A stretch of DNA of 32,275 bases from NCBI GenBank assembly GCA_044359525.1, contig JBIKLY010000032.1, positions 1-32,275 of the forward strand, written 5' to 3'. Below the pieces are notes generated by a model. It did no database searches. It saw only the letters and a list, made by a program, of their open reading frames with translations, and was not told where the DNA came from. The DNA comes from CAJBIL01 sp044359525. GTDB taxonomy: Bacteria > Pseudomonadota > Gammaproteobacteria > Burkholderiales > Rhodocyclaceae. Position numbers and translations under genes: made by a program. Below, in pieces: positions 1 through 8,313 of this stretch. Positions within the stretch are counted from its first letter, which is position 1. Each line of letters starts with the position of its first letter.

Positions 1-257
1 GCGATCGTCTGTTACGACAGTCGCACGAGAAATTGGCGGTGGTGGTCGAACCCCAGGCCTGGGCGGTGGGCCGTACGCTTGGCGAACTGGCCTTTGGTGC
101 GCATGCCGTGGTTGTCGAAGCCGTGCGCCGGCGCGGCATGCGTGCCGAGCAGCCCGACGCGACGACGGTCGTGCTGGCCGATGACGTGCTGATCCTGGTC
201 GGCGCGCGCGAGAATCTGACCGCCGCCGAACGCCGGGTGCTGGTCGGCGCCGCTTGA
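1..257 (+). CDS. Kef-type cation/proton antiporter, C-terminal end (partial)
   Basis: The frame is open from base 3 to the stop at 255-257, so this is the 3' end of a gene that starts before the window. The visible ~84 residues look like a regulatory RCK_C/TrkA-C domain: a GELAFGAHAVVVEAVRRRG segment is followed by a beta-rich stretch ending in VLADDVLILVGARENL. Such domains follow the membrane and TrkA-N parts of KefB/KefC antiporters or of Trk/Ktr channels and bind a ligand in the cytoplasm. The convergent neighbour is an NhaR-like regulator, which fits an ion-antiport locus. The membrane part is not visible, so an antiporter rather than another RCK protein is inferred. Confidence 0.7.
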   Translation, partial: DRLLRQSHEKLAVVVEPQAWAVGRTLGELAFGAHAVVVEAVRRRGMRAEQPDATTVVLADDVLILVGARENLTAAERRVLVGAA

Positions 258-300
258 GCAAGGCGTGTCTGCACGGCAGGAATCAGGCGGTTTGCTTCCC

Positions 301-1215
301 TCAAGTTTTTCCCTTTTTGCCAAAGACCTCACGGCGCGCGGCTTCACTGACCGCGATGATTGCGGGATGGGTCAGCCGTCGTTCGGTGGTGATGGCATAG
401 AGCTGTTCGACCACGGAATCGATGCGCCCGATCTCTTTGACTTTGTACTGCTCGCAGACATGATCGGCTATCGCCGTCGGTGCGACGAACAGTCCGGCGC
501 CGGCTTGCCCGAAGGCCTTCATCAGCGCGCTGTCGTCAAACTCGCCGACGATGACGGGGTGCAGGTTATTGGCGTCAATCCATTGGCTGAGCCGGGAGCG
601 GATAGCAGCGTCTTCGCCGGGGAGCAGAAGCGGCGCGTTATTGAGCAAGGCCGGAAAATCACCTGATAGTTCGCTCACCAAACGCGGGGTGCCGAATACC
701 GTCAGCCCGCTTTCTCCGAGCAGGTGGCTATAGCCACGCACATTCAGACTGGTCGGCATCGAGCGATCGGCGATCACCATGTCGAGACGATGCACGGCCA
801 GATCGGCGAGCAGGGACGCCAGGCGGCCTTCCCGGCAAATCAGTCGCACGGGTTCCGCGATATGCAGCGCCGGTTCGACCAGTTGACAGGCGACCGACTT
901 TGACACCGAGTCGGCAATCCCGATTTTGAACGGCAGTGTTTTTTTCGCCGTCTGGTCACGCAGGACATCGAGCATCTCGTCACCGAGGGCAAATATTTCT
1001 TCTGCATAGCTGAGCATGCGCCGCCCGATGTCGGTCAATTCCAGGCCACGCCCCGCGCGACGGAGCAGTTTTTGGCCGAGAACTTCCTCGAATTCACGAA
1101 GCTGCCCGCTGATCGACTGCGGCGTCAGGTGCAGCTGTTCGCCGGCGCGCGCAATGCTGCCGGTTTTGGCGACCATCCAGAAATAGCGCAGGTGCTTGAA
1201 GTTGAGTGCTGTCAT
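301..1215 (-). CDS. nhaR: NhaR-like LysR-family transcriptional activator
   Basis: A 304-residue LysR-type regulator, the usual family length. The winged helix-turn-helix is at about residues 5-62 (SIARAGEQLHLTPQSISGQL is the recognition helix region). The effector domain contains GEFDDSALMKAFG followed by FVAPT at about 224-247, a signature I associate with Escherichia coli NhaR, the activator of the Na+/H+ antiporter gene nhaA. The ATG at 1215 has a good AGAAGGGA ribosome site. It converges on the antiporter fragment at 1-257 and is divergent from purE. A second antiporter lies at 4997. The regulated target is inferred; nhaA itself is not in the window. Confidence 0.85.
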   Translation of the reverse strand: MTALNFKHLRYFWMVAKTGSIARAGEQLHLTPQSISGQLREFEEVLGQKLLRRAGRGLELTDIGRRMLSYAEEIFALGDEMLDVLRDQTAKKTLPFKIGIADSVSKSVACQLVEPALHIAEPVRLICREGRLASLLADLAVHRLDMVIADRSMPTSLNVRGYSHLLGESGLTVFGTPRLVSELSGDFPALLNNAPLLLPGEDAAIRSRLSQWIDANNLHPVIVGEFDDSALMKAFGQAGAGLFVAPTAIADHVCEQYKVKEIGRIDSVVEQLYAITTERRLTHPAIIAVSEAARREVFGKKGKT

Positions 1216-1240
1216 GGCGTTCCCTTCTGCTGACCTTGAT

Positions 1241-1259
1241 ACATCGAAAAAACAGATGT
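1241..1259. promoter_or_regulatory. Candidate LysR-type operator (ATC-N9-GAT)
   Basis: Between the divergent nhaR-like gene and purE there is an interrupted palindrome with arms ACATC and GATGT. It contains ATC-N9-GAT, a spacing known from some LysR-family operators. It lies 26-44 bases upstream of the nhaR-like start, so autoregulation is plausible. The call rests on motif and position only. Confidence 0.3.
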
Positions 1260-1279
1260 TTCAGACAATTATATTCGAC

Positions 1280-1309
1280 TTGTTCGATGTGTTGCCGCTT
1301 GCCTAAAAT
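1280..1309 (+). promoter_or_regulatory. Candidate purE promoter
   Basis: TTGTTC (1280-1285) and TAAAAT (1304-1309) are separated by 18 bases, about 30 bases upstream of the purE start and its CCGGAG ribosome site. This is a reasonable sigma-70-like arrangement, but the -35 match is weak. No recognisable PurR box was seen. Confidence 0.3.
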
Positions 1310-1340
1310 CCGACTGTTGTAGTTTCAAACCGGAGAAAGC

Positions 1341-1862
1341 ATGAGAGAAGCAAACGCGCATCGTCCACTGGTCGGCATTGTCATGGGCTCGGATTCGGAC
1401 TGGCCGGTGATGCAGGCGGCCGCCAGAATTTTCGATGAGCTTGGCGTTCCCTACGAAGCCCGCGTCGTTTCGGCCCACCGCACGCCGGATCTGTTGTTCG
1501 ACTACGCCTCGATGGCACGTCAGCGGGGATTTGTCGCCATCATCGCCGGCGCCGGCGGCGCCGCGCACCTGCCGGGAATGCTGGCCGCCAAGACCTCGGT
1601 TCCGGTGCTCGGTGTGCCGGTGCCGTCGAAACATCTGCAGGGTCTGGATTCGCTGCTGTCCATCGTGCAGATGCCGCGCGGCGTGCCGGTGGCGACCTTT
1701 GCCGTCGGCGAAGCCGGTGCCGCCAACGCCGCCTTGTTCGCCGTTGCCATGCTGACCACTGGCGAAAATGATTTCGCTCGCCAGATGGCCGACAAGCTTG
1801 ACGGATTCCGTCAGCGCCAGACCGACAAGGCACTGGCCATGCAGTTGTCGAGACCGGCATGA
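1341..1862 (+). CDS. purE: N5-carboxyaminoimidazole ribonucleotide mutase
   Basis: PurE converts N5-carboxyaminoimidazole ribonucleotide to 4-carboxyaminoimidazole ribonucleotide in de novo purine synthesis. The 173-residue product shows the family motifs in order: GSDSD at 16-20 (phosphate and substrate loop), SAHRTP at 44-49 with the catalytic His, and AGAGGAAHLPGM at 69-80. LQGLDSLLSIVQMP and AGAANAALFAVAML follow toward the C-terminus. It is a class I PurE of normal length. The ATG is preceded by CCGGAG. Its last codons overlap the start of purK by four bases (ATGA), so the two are translationally coupled. Confidence 0.97.
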   Translation: MREANAHRPLVGIVMGSDSDWPVMQAAARIFDELGVPYEARVVSAHRTPDLLFDYASMARQRGFVAIIAGAGGAAHLPGMLAAKTSVPVLGVPVPSKHLQGLDSLLSIVQMPRGVPVATFAVGEAGAANAALFAVAMLTTGENDFARQMADKLDGFRQRQTDKALAMQLSRPA

Positions 1863-3088
1863 TTCTGCCCCCTGCCACGCTTGGCGTGCTCGGCGGTGGT
1901 CAGCTCGGCCGCTATTTCGTCATGGCCGCCCATGAATTGGGTTACCGGGTGATGGTGCTCGACCCCGACCCGGAAAGCCCGGCCGGGCGCATCGCCGACC
2001 AGCACCTTGCCACGGCCTATGATGACCCGGAGGCATTGGCGCATCTGGCAAAAAACTGTGCGGCCATCACCACGGAATTCGAGAGTGTGCCGGCCGATGC
2101 CCTGGCCTATCTTGCCAGCTTCCTTCCCGTGCGACCGGGCGCCGAGGCGGTGGCGATCTGCCAGAACCGCAGCAAGGAAAAAAGCTTTCTCAAGCTGCAC
2201 GGATTTCCGCACGCGCCCTATGCCGAGATCCGCAGTGCGGAGGATCTCGGCAACGTCGATCCCGGCTTTTTTCCCGCCATCCTCAAGGTGGCGAACTTCG
2301 GCTACGACGGCAAAGGACAGGCGCGGGTGGCCGATCGCGCAGCGGCGCTGGCGGCCTTTCGGCAGTTCAGGGGCGCGTCCTGCATTCTCGAACGGCAGAT
2401 GACCCTCGACTACGAGTTGTCGGTGGTCCTGGCGCGGAACGAGGCCGGGCAAACAAAGTGCTTTCCGGTGGCCGAGAACCACCATCGTCACGGTGTCCTC
2501 GATCACTCGATCTCCCCGGCCCGCGACCCTTCCGGCTGTCTGGCGCGCAAGGCCACGGAAATTGCCGAAGGCATCGCCACCAGGATGGCTTATGTCGGAA
2601 CACTGGGTGTCGAGTTCTTTGTCGTCGATGGTCAGCTGCTGGTCAATGAAATGGCGCCCCGGCCGCACAATTCCGCCCACTACACGCTGGATGCCTGCCT
2701 CACCAGCCAGTTCGAGCAGCAGGTACGGGCACTCTGCAATCTGCCGCTGGGCGATGCGCGAACGCATTCGGTGGCGCTGATGGTCAATCTGCTGGGCGAC
2801 CTCTGGTATGCCGAAGGGGCGCAGCAGGCACGCGAGCCGGATTGGCACAGGCTGCTCTCTTCACCCAATCTCAAGCTGCACCTCTACGGCAAGGATGAGG
2901 CTCGGCCCGGTCGCAAGATGGGGCATTTCACCGTGCTCGGCGAAGATGCGGAGAGCGTGCGCAAGACGGCAATGGCGGCCCGTGCCGCGATCGGTATTCG
3001 TGATGATGAGCCGGCGCAACGATGCCGCTTGGCCATGACAACTGCTTTCAGACCACAGCAACAGACAAATAAGGAGTACGCCGCATGA
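1859..3088 (+). CDS. purK: N5-carboxyaminoimidazole ribonucleotide synthase
   Basis: PurK is an ATP-grasp enzyme that uses ATP and bicarbonate to make N5-CAIR from AIR, the substrate of PurE encoded just upstream. The product is 409 residues, slightly longer than the E. coli enzyme. The N-terminal LGGGQLGRYF (11-20) starts the preATP-grasp fold. The conserved substrate segment APRPHNSAHYT lies near residues 265-276 and is followed by SQFEQQVRALCNLPLG. The start overlaps purE by ATGA, and the stop overlaps the next small ORF in the same way, so the operon continues past purK. Confidence 0.97.
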   Translation: MILPPATLGVLGGGQLGRYFVMAAHELGYRVMVLDPDPESPAGRIADQHLATAYDDPEALAHLAKNCAAITTEFESVPADALAYLASFLPVRPGAEAVAICQNRSKEKSFLKLHGFPHAPYAEIRSAEDLGNVDPGFFPAILKVANFGYDGKGQARVADRAAALAAFRQFRGASCILERQMTLDYELSVVLARNEAGQTKCFPVAENHHRHGVLDHSISPARDPSGCLARKATEIAEGIATRMAYVGTLGVEFFVVDGQLLVNEMAPRPHNSAHYTLDACLTSQFEQQVRALCNLPLGDARTHSVALMVNLLGDLWYAEGAQQAREPDWHRLLSSPNLKLHLYGKDEARPGRKMGHFTVLGEDAESVRKTAMAARAAIGIRDDEPAQRCRLAMTTAFRPQQQTNKEYAA

Positions 3089-3228
3089 CTGCATCAAGTT
3101 ACCCACTTATCGCGCTGGCCGCGATCCTGCTCCTGGGCGCGGCGCTGTATTACCGCTCAGCCCGCCAGGGCGCCGCGCTGAAACTTGCCAGGGCGCGCAA
3201 TTCACGCGTTGCCGGAAGTCAGTCATGA
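3085..3228 (+). CDS. Small single-pass membrane peptide (47 aa), coupled to purK
   Basis: An ORF of 47 codons starts at the ATG of the ATGA overlap with purK and ends in another ATGA overlap with the gene at 3225. AAGGAG at 3071-3076 sits eight bases before its start. The product has one hydrophobic helix (about residues 6-23, PLIALAAILLLGAALYY), followed by a basic tail rich in Arg and Lys. The topology suggests an inner-membrane peptide with a cytoplasmic basic tail. I do not recognise a family. The double start/stop overlap and the ribosome site are the main reasons to consider it real. Confidence 0.6.
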   Translation: MTASSYPLIALAAILLLGAALYYRSARQGAALKLARARNSRVAGSQS

Positions 3229-4193
3229 CACCCGCCGCGCAGCAATCAATTGTCACCATTGCCTTGTTCGCGGCGTTTGCCGACGGCCTCAAGGATGACC
3301 GCGAGCGCGAGGAAGTCCGGCGAATCGCACAATCCCTGGCCGACCAGTCCGACGCGCCCGCCCTTGCCGGCATCTATCAGGACGTGCTGCTCAAGCGCGT
3401 CAGCCTGGAGGGCGCCAGCGCCGCTTTGACCGACCCGGGTGAGCGTCAGTTCGCCTATGAAATGGCGGTCTGCGTATGCGATGCCGATGGCCGCCAGAGC
3501 GCATCCGAACAGCACTTTCTGGCCGGGCTGAAGACGCTGTTGCAGCTCGATCCTGCGCAGGCAGCCGCCTTCGACCGCGAGGCGGATGCCTTCGTCGATC
3601 TGGCCGAAGCGGCGGCACCTCCTGCGGCAAGCCTGCCGGCCACGCCCGGCCAGGTGGTTGCGGCGCAGCCCAACGTGCCCGCGGCCGAGCTCGACAAGAC
3701 CATCCTCAACTATGCCTTGCTCAACGGCGCGCTGGAGCTGCTGCCGCAATCCTGGGCGTCGATGGCCATCATCCCCTTGCAGATCAAAATGGTCTATGGC
3801 ATCGGCAAATCGCACGGCGTCGAGCTCGATCAGGGGCATATCAAGGAATTCATCGCCGCCGTCGGGGTCGGGCTGACGTCGCAGTACCTCGAACAGTTCG
3901 GCCGCAAACTGCTGGGCGGGCTGCTCGGCAAGATGGCCGGAAAAACCTTCGGCAAGGTCGGCGGAGCCGCCACCGGCATGGCCTTCTCCTTTGCCACGAC
4001 CTATGCGCTGGGGCAGGTCGCCCGACGTTATTACGCCGGCGGGCGGGTGATGAACACGGCGATGCTGCGCGACACATTCCAGAGCTTGCTGGAACCGGCC
4101 AAGCAAATGCAGACGCAGTACCTGCCGCAAATCCGCGAGCAGGCCGCAACGCTCGACATGGGCCGCGTCATGGCGATGGTGCGCGGAGCGTAA
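3225..4193 (+). CDS. TerB-like / DUF697-type membrane-associated protein
   Basis: A 322-residue protein of unknown function. Residues 1-120 are helical and resemble TerB/DjlA-like domains (FAAFADGLKDDREREEVRRIAQ and a second copy-like segment CVCDADGRQSASEQHFLAGL). An Ala/Pro-rich linker follows at about 125-150. The rest (about 157-300) resembles DUF697/YcjF-type domains, with LLPQSWASMAIIPLQIKMVYGIGKSHG and a Gly-rich hydrophobic stretch GKVGGAATGMAFSFATTYALGQ. The start overlaps the small membrane peptide by ATGA, so it probably belongs to the pur operon transcript, although a metabolic link is not evident. Domain names are from memory of family patterns. Confidence 0.7.
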   Translation: MTPAAQQSIVTIALFAAFADGLKDDREREEVRRIAQSLADQSDAPALAGIYQDVLLKRVSLEGASAALTDPGERQFAYEMAVCVCDADGRQSASEQHFLAGLKTLLQLDPAQAAAFDREADAFVDLAEAAAPPAASLPATPGQVVAAQPNVPAAELDKTILNYALLNGALELLPQSWASMAIIPLQIKMVYGIGKSHGVELDQGHIKEFIAAVGVGLTSQYLEQFGRKLLGGLLGKMAGKTFGKVGGAATGMAFSFATTYALGQVARRYYAGGRVMNTAMLRDTFQSLLEPAKQMQTQYLPQIREQAATLDMGRVMAMVRGA

Positions 4194-4266
4194 CGGTTAG
4201 TGGGTAGCGGGGTGCTGTGCCGGGCAGCGTTGCCGAAATTGATTTAACAACAGGAAAGGAAAGACG

Positions 4267-4644
4267 ATGAATATCGACATTCAGGCAAAAGGGTTTCCGT
4301 TGACCGAAGGTCTTCGCGAGCACACCGAAAGACGCTTGGGGTTCGCCCTCAGCTGGGCCAGTCAAGATCTGCGCAAAATTGTCGTCCGTCTGTCCGACAT
4401 CAACGGGCCGCGCGGCGGGGATGACAAGCGTTGCAGCATTCAGGTCGTTATTCCCGGCGTGCCCGATGTGGTGATCATCGATACCGAGGCAGATCTCTAT
4501 GTCGCCATCGACCGCGCTATCGATCGGACCGAGCGCTCGGTGGCACGCCTGCTGGAAAGGCAAAGGGAGCACCGCTATAGCGCTTCCAAGAGCGCCCTGC
4601 CGTTTCCTGGAGAGGTCGCGGCGGATGTTGATTCGGCACCATGA
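4267..4644 (+). CDS. HPF/RaiA-family ribosome-associated inhibitor
   Basis: A 125-residue protein matching the ribosome hibernation promoting factor / RaiA fold. It opens with MNIDIQAKGFPLTEGLREHT, contains the RKIVVRLSDING strand, and has DLYVAIDRAIDRTERSVARL as the long second helix. Members bind the 30S decoding region and block translation in stationary phase. The short C-terminal tail lacks the dimerisation domain of long HPF. The ATG is preceded by AGGAAAGGAAAG. An imperfect hairpin (4643-4663) directly overlaps the stop codon but has no T-run, so termination there is uncertain. Confidence 0.88.
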   Translation: MNIDIQAKGFPLTEGLREHTERRLGFALSWASQDLRKIVVRLSDINGPRGGDDKRCSIQVVIPGVPDVVIIDTEADLYVAIDRAIDRTERSVARLLERQREHRYSASKSALPFPGEVAADVDSAP

Positions 4645-4996
4645 GGCCCTGTGCAGGCGCCTCTTCACGGTCCTGATGGCGCTGATGGAGTCAAAAATCC
4701 GCCGTTGCCGGTAACCCGCCCCTGTGTTTGCCTCGTTGTGCGTCTTTGACTCACACTGTCAAACGCACCCGCTGGCGATCCCGGTTGCCGCGTTGGTGTT
4801 ATCGTTGGACGAAACGCCCGAATTACTGGATGGGCTTTTTCGTTTGGAGATATCAGCCTGGCGGGAATATCTTTTTTTGCCGGCTGACGCCATTGTCTTT
4901 TCGTATGATCAAATTATGAATAGACTGCTCTCCTTGTTATTGGCCGTTGGCGGCAAAAGAAAATAGACGTGTGAATTTCTCAGAAAATCCGGGGCA
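4645..4996. other. Gene-free stretch before the antiporter
   Basis: About 350 bases between the HPF-like gene and the antiporter. An open frame at 4724-4966 (GTG start, no ribosome site, no recognisable motif) is not accepted as a gene. The stretch becomes AT-richer toward 4880-4980, where the antiporter promoter probably lies, but no clear -35/-10 pair stands out. Confidence 0.4.
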
Positions 4997-6355
4997 ATGA
5001 AGAAAGCGCGCATCCTGCAGGGGGCGGTCCTCGCCATTGCCGTGCTGGCCACGTTGCCCTCAGCCTGGGCGGCGGGTTCCGGCGTCGTCGGCGAAAATTT
5101 GCTCTGGCTGGCGATCATCCTCATGGCGGCAAGGCTCTTTTCGCCGCTCGCCGAGCGGGTGGGCTTTCCTGCAGTGCTCGGTGAATTGCTGCTCGGTGTG
5201 GTATTCGGCAATCTCACGCTGCTCGGCTTTTATTATTTCGAGACCGTGTCTAAAGACCCGATCATCGCTTTTCTGGCCGAGCTTGGCGTCATTGTTCTGC
5301 TGCTGCAGATTGGTCTGGAAACGCGGCTCGGTGATCTCGTCAAGGTCGGTGTGCCGGCGTTTTTTGTCGGTGCGGTGGGTATCGTCGTGCCTTTTTCACT
5401 GGGGGCGTTTCTCGTTGGCCCGTTGTTGTTGCCGGGCATGGAGGCCAATTCTTACCTCTTCCTCGGGGCGACGCTGGCGGCGACATCGGTGGGCATCACC
5501 GGTCGCGTTTTTCGCGATCTGGGCAGGCTGCGCATGCCGGAGGCGCAGGTCGTCCTCGGCGCCGCGGTGATCGACGATGTGCTTGGTCTGGTCATCCTCG
5601 CTGTGCTGTCGAGTCTGGTGCAGGCGGGTTCGGTGAGCATGATTGACGTGCTGTGGATCATTGCCAAGGCGGTACTTTTTCTCGCTGGCTCGATCTGGCT
5701 TGGCCGAATGATTGCGCCGCATTCTTCGCGCTGGCTAGCGCAACTCGATAGCGGTCAGTCGATGCTCTTCGCGCAGGTGCTGGCGACCGGTCTCTTCCTC
5801 GCCTGGCTGGCGCATGCGGTCGGGCTGGCGCCGATCATCGGGGCGTTTGCTGCCGGTTTGTTGTTCGAACCGGTGTTCCTGAAGGATTTCGAGACGCCAA
5901 AAGTTGTTCAGGAAATCGAACCCTTTCTGCCGAAAGGTGAGCCGGGGCTGGTCGAGAAAGTACGGACGATTCTCGCCAAACACACCAGCCATCAGCATGA
6001 ACACATGATCGAGCCGATCGGTTATTTCTTTGTGCCGGTATTTTTTGTGCTGACCGGCATGCAGGTTGATTTGCAGACCTTGACCGATCCGAAGGTGGTG
6101 CTGGTTGCGTTGGGGCTGACGGCAGCGGCGGTGGTCGGCAAGCTGGTTGCCGGCTTCTTTGCCGGTAAGGGGAACAATGCGTGGATCGTCGGCTGGGGGA
6201 TGGTGCCGCGCGGTGAGGTGGGCTTGATCTTTGCGATGGTTGGCAAGCAGCTTGGGGTGATGTCGGAGGGGGTGTTTTCGGTGATCGTGATCATGGTGAT
6301 TTTGACGACGCTGCTGACGCCGCCGGTGTTGACGCGGTTGTTGCGGCGGCGGTAG
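4997..6355 (+). CDS. CPA2-family Na+(K+)/H+ antiporter
   Basis: A 452-residue membrane protein with about 12-13 hydrophobic segments and an N-terminal signal-like helix (residues 1-26, ending PSAWAAGS). The family fingerprints are present: ATSVGIT at about 160 and GAAVIDDVLGL at about 187-197, where the paired Asp residues form the ion and proton site, as in NapA-type exchangers. A conserved GMVPRGEVGLIFA segment lies in the last third. Unlike KefB/KefC there is no TrkA-N or TrkA-C domain after the membrane part. Together with the antiporter fragment and NhaR at the window start it points to a cation-homeostasis neighbourhood. Transport of Na+ versus K+ cannot be told from sequence. Confidence 0.92.
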   Translation: MKKARILQGAVLAIAVLATLPSAWAAGSGVVGENLLWLAIILMAARLFSPLAERVGFPAVLGELLLGVVFGNLTLLGFYYFETVSKDPIIAFLAELGVIVLLLQIGLETRLGDLVKVGVPAFFVGAVGIVVPFSLGAFLVGPLLLPGMEANSYLFLGATLAATSVGITGRVFRDLGRLRMPEAQVVLGAAVIDDVLGLVILAVLSSLVQAGSVSMIDVLWIIAKAVLFLAGSIWLGRMIAPHSSRWLAQLDSGQSMLFAQVLATGLFLAWLAHAVGLAPIIGAFAAGLLFEPVFLKDFETPKVVQEIEPFLPKGEPGLVEKVRTILAKHTSHQHEHMIEPIGYFFVPVFFVLTGMQVDLQTLTDPKVVLVALGLTAAAVVGKLVAGFFAGKGNNAWIVGWGMVPRGEVGLIFAMVGKQLGVMSEGVFSVIVIMVILTTLLTPPVLTRLLRRR

Positions 6356-6368
6356 GAAATTCTTTTTA

Positions 6369-6918
6369 CGCTGTGTTTCGCCCCTGATGGGCGAGTTGCT
6401 TTTTCTTGCGTCGCCAAGAAAAAGTAACCAAAAAGAAGGCGCGCCCGCACCCCAAGAGTGTTTCCTGCGGGGCAGTTTGGCGCCCCTTCGGGGTGCCCTG
6501 CGCTACTCGGCTGGGGCGGGGTCTGCGGAACTCGCCTTCGGCTCAGACAGTCCTCGTCCTTTTCCGCCCCAGCCTGCACGCCCCGCAGGAAGCACTCTTG
6601 GGGTGTTGCTCGGCGCCGCTCAGGGCATTCAAATTCAAAACCGAAAGGAACCGGAACCAGCGGCGGTCTCAGTTTCGCCCGTTTTTGACCTTAGTCCCCT
6701 CGACGCCGCCGAGCAGCGGAGACGGGCCGGGGGGTGTCGGCGAGGACTGTCTGAGCCGAAGGCGAGTTCCGCAGCCGCCCGGCACGTTGAGCAGCGCAGG
6801 GCACTCCTTTGGAGCTTCATCCCAAAGGAGCGGCGACGCGGGGTCGCCTTTTCTTTGGCTACTTTCTTTTGGCGAAGCAAAAGAAAGTATGCCCGCCCGT
6901 CAGGGGCGGAACACAGCG
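6369..6918. mobile_element. 550-bp foldback repeat element with ~73-bp terminal inverted repeats
   Basis: The ends 6369-6441 and 6845-6918 are imperfect inverted repeats; both outer ends read CGCTGTGTT followed by CGCCCCTGA. Inside lie further nested inverted repeats: 6448-6473 pairs with 6580-6605 (25 of 26 bases), and 6523-6556 pairs with 6741-6774 (34 of 34 by eye). No transposase frame is recognisable. The open frames crossing it are low-complexity and result from the repeats. It looks like a non-autonomous MITE-like or palindromic dispersed element of a kind common in Beta- and Gammaproteobacteria. No target-site duplication was found. It fills the space between the antiporter and the MFS gene. 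Confidence 0.75.
6523..6774. repeat. Perfect 34-bp inverted repeat inside the foldback element
   Basis: 6523-6556 is the exact reverse complement of 6741-6774, with 184 bases between. The transcript could form a long stem, and the arrangement could delay or terminate read-through between the antiporter and the MFS gene. Confidence 0.8.
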
Positions 6919-7008
6919 CATCAGTCACCCTAAAAAGCATCAAAATCCCATACCGCTCCGTATGCTACGATGCCTTGAAAATATCAACCGTAATCCAACG
7001 GAAGCCCA

Positions 7009-8298
7009 ATGCTTAACCTTACCCCGCCCCAACGCCGCCGCCGCACCATGGCGCTCTCGATTGTCGCTACCGCCTATGTCTTGTCCTTTTTTCAGCGCTT
7101 CGCCCCGGCCGGCATCGCGCAGGATCTGGTCGCGGCGTTCAACACCACGGCGTCTTCGCTCGGTGTGCTGGCGGCCACTTACTTTTACGTCTACACCCTG
7201 ATGCAGGTGCCGACCGGCATCCTCGTCGATACGCTCGGGCCGCGTCGCATCCTGCTGCTTGGCGGTATCGTCGGCGGCATCGGCAGCCTGCTGTTCGGCA
7301 TGGCGCCCAATCTGGAGATGGCGCTGGTCGGGCGGACGCTGATCGGGCTGGGCGTTTCGGTGACTTTCATTGCCATGCTCAAGATCATCGCGGTCTGGTT
7401 CGATGAACGCCATTTCGCCAGTCTGGTCGGCCTCTCGATGCTGGTCGGTAACCTCGGTTCAGTGCTGGCCGGCGCGCCGCTTTCCTGGCTTGCGCAGACA
7501 ACCGGCTGGCGCGGGGTGTTTGTCGGGGTGGCCGGTGTTTCGTTGTTGCTTGGCGTCGCCTGCTGGCTGCTCGTGCGGGATCGGCCGGAGGGCGTGGCCG
7601 ACGAGAAAATCGCGCGGCCGCGTTTTGACCGGACGGTGGTTCTGGCCAATCTGCTGGCCGTCATCCGGAATCGCGATACCTGGCCGGCAGCCTGCGTCAA
7701 TTTCGGTATCTCCGGCAGCTTCTTTGCCTTTGCCGGGTTGTGGGCGACGCCCTTTTTAACGCAGGCACACGGCATGACACGTGCTGTCGCGGCCAATCAT
7801 GCAAGCCTTTACTTCGCCGGATTTGCGCTCGGCTGCGTGCTGATCGGCATGCTCTCCGACCGGCTCGGCAAGCGCAAGCCGGTGCTCGTTGTCAGCAGTC
7901 ATCTTTATGCGTTGATCTGGCTGGTCTGGCTTTCCGGCGCGACGCTGCCGCTGACCGCCAGCTATGCGCTGTTCGCGTTGATGGGGGTCGCCACGGCCAG
8001 CTTCACGCTGACCTGGGCGTGTGCCAAGGAAGTCAATCCGCCGCTCCTTTCGGGGATGTCGACCAGCGTCACCAACATGGGCGGTTTTCTTGCCGGCGCC
8101 TTATTGCAACCACTGGTTGGCTGGGTGATGGATCTGCATTGGCAGGGCGGGTTGACTGGCAGCGGTGCGCGCCTTTATACGCCGGAGGATTTTCATGCCG
8201 GCTTGTTGTTGCTGGCAGCTTTTGCCATCTTCGGCGCGCTGGCCTCATGGCGCATTCGCGAAACCGGTTGCCGTAATATCTGGAAAGCGCCCGTGTGA
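7009..8298 (+). CDS. MFS transporter
   Basis: A 429-residue protein with the twelve-helix pattern of the major facilitator superfamily. The loop between helices 2 and 3 carries DTLGPRRILLLGG (about 73-85), the family's motif A region. The second half has the equivalent loop GMLSDRLGKRKPVL after helix 8. Substrate cannot be read from sequence; the sequence resembles the uncharacterised organic-solute branch. The ATG used has only a weak CGGAAG site, and an internal ATG at 7048 (MALSIVATAY) is an alternative. It converges with the next gene, leaving only 15 bases between their stops. Confidence 0.9.
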   Translation: MLNLTPPQRRRRTMALSIVATAYVLSFFQRFAPAGIAQDLVAAFNTTASSLGVLAATYFYVYTLMQVPTGILVDTLGPRRILLLGGIVGGIGSLLFGMAPNLEMALVGRTLIGLGVSVTFIAMLKIIAVWFDERHFASLVGLSMLVGNLGSVLAGAPLSWLAQTTGWRGVFVGVAGVSLLLGVACWLLVRDRPEGVADEKIARPRFDRTVVLANLLAVIRNRDTWPAACVNFGISGSFFAFAGLWATPFLTQAHGMTRAVAANHASLYFAGFALGCVLIGMLSDRLGKRKPVLVVSSHLYALIWLVWLSGATLPLTASYALFALMGVATASFTLTWACAKEVNPPLLSGMSTSVTNMGGFLAGALLQPLVGWVMDLHWQGGLTGSGARLYTPEDFHAGLLLLAAFAIFGALASWRIRETGCRNIWKAPV

Positions 8299-8313
8299 TT
8301 TACCGGAGTTCGC

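Noticed and set aside
4724..4966. 80-codon open frame before the antiporter gene
   Set aside because: GTG start without ribosome site, no family resemblance, and a competing frame of similar length in the same place.
6387..7016. Open frames of 175-209 codons across the foldback element
   Set aside because: They run through the inverted repeats, are low in complexity, and appear on both strands as expected of GC-rich palindromes.
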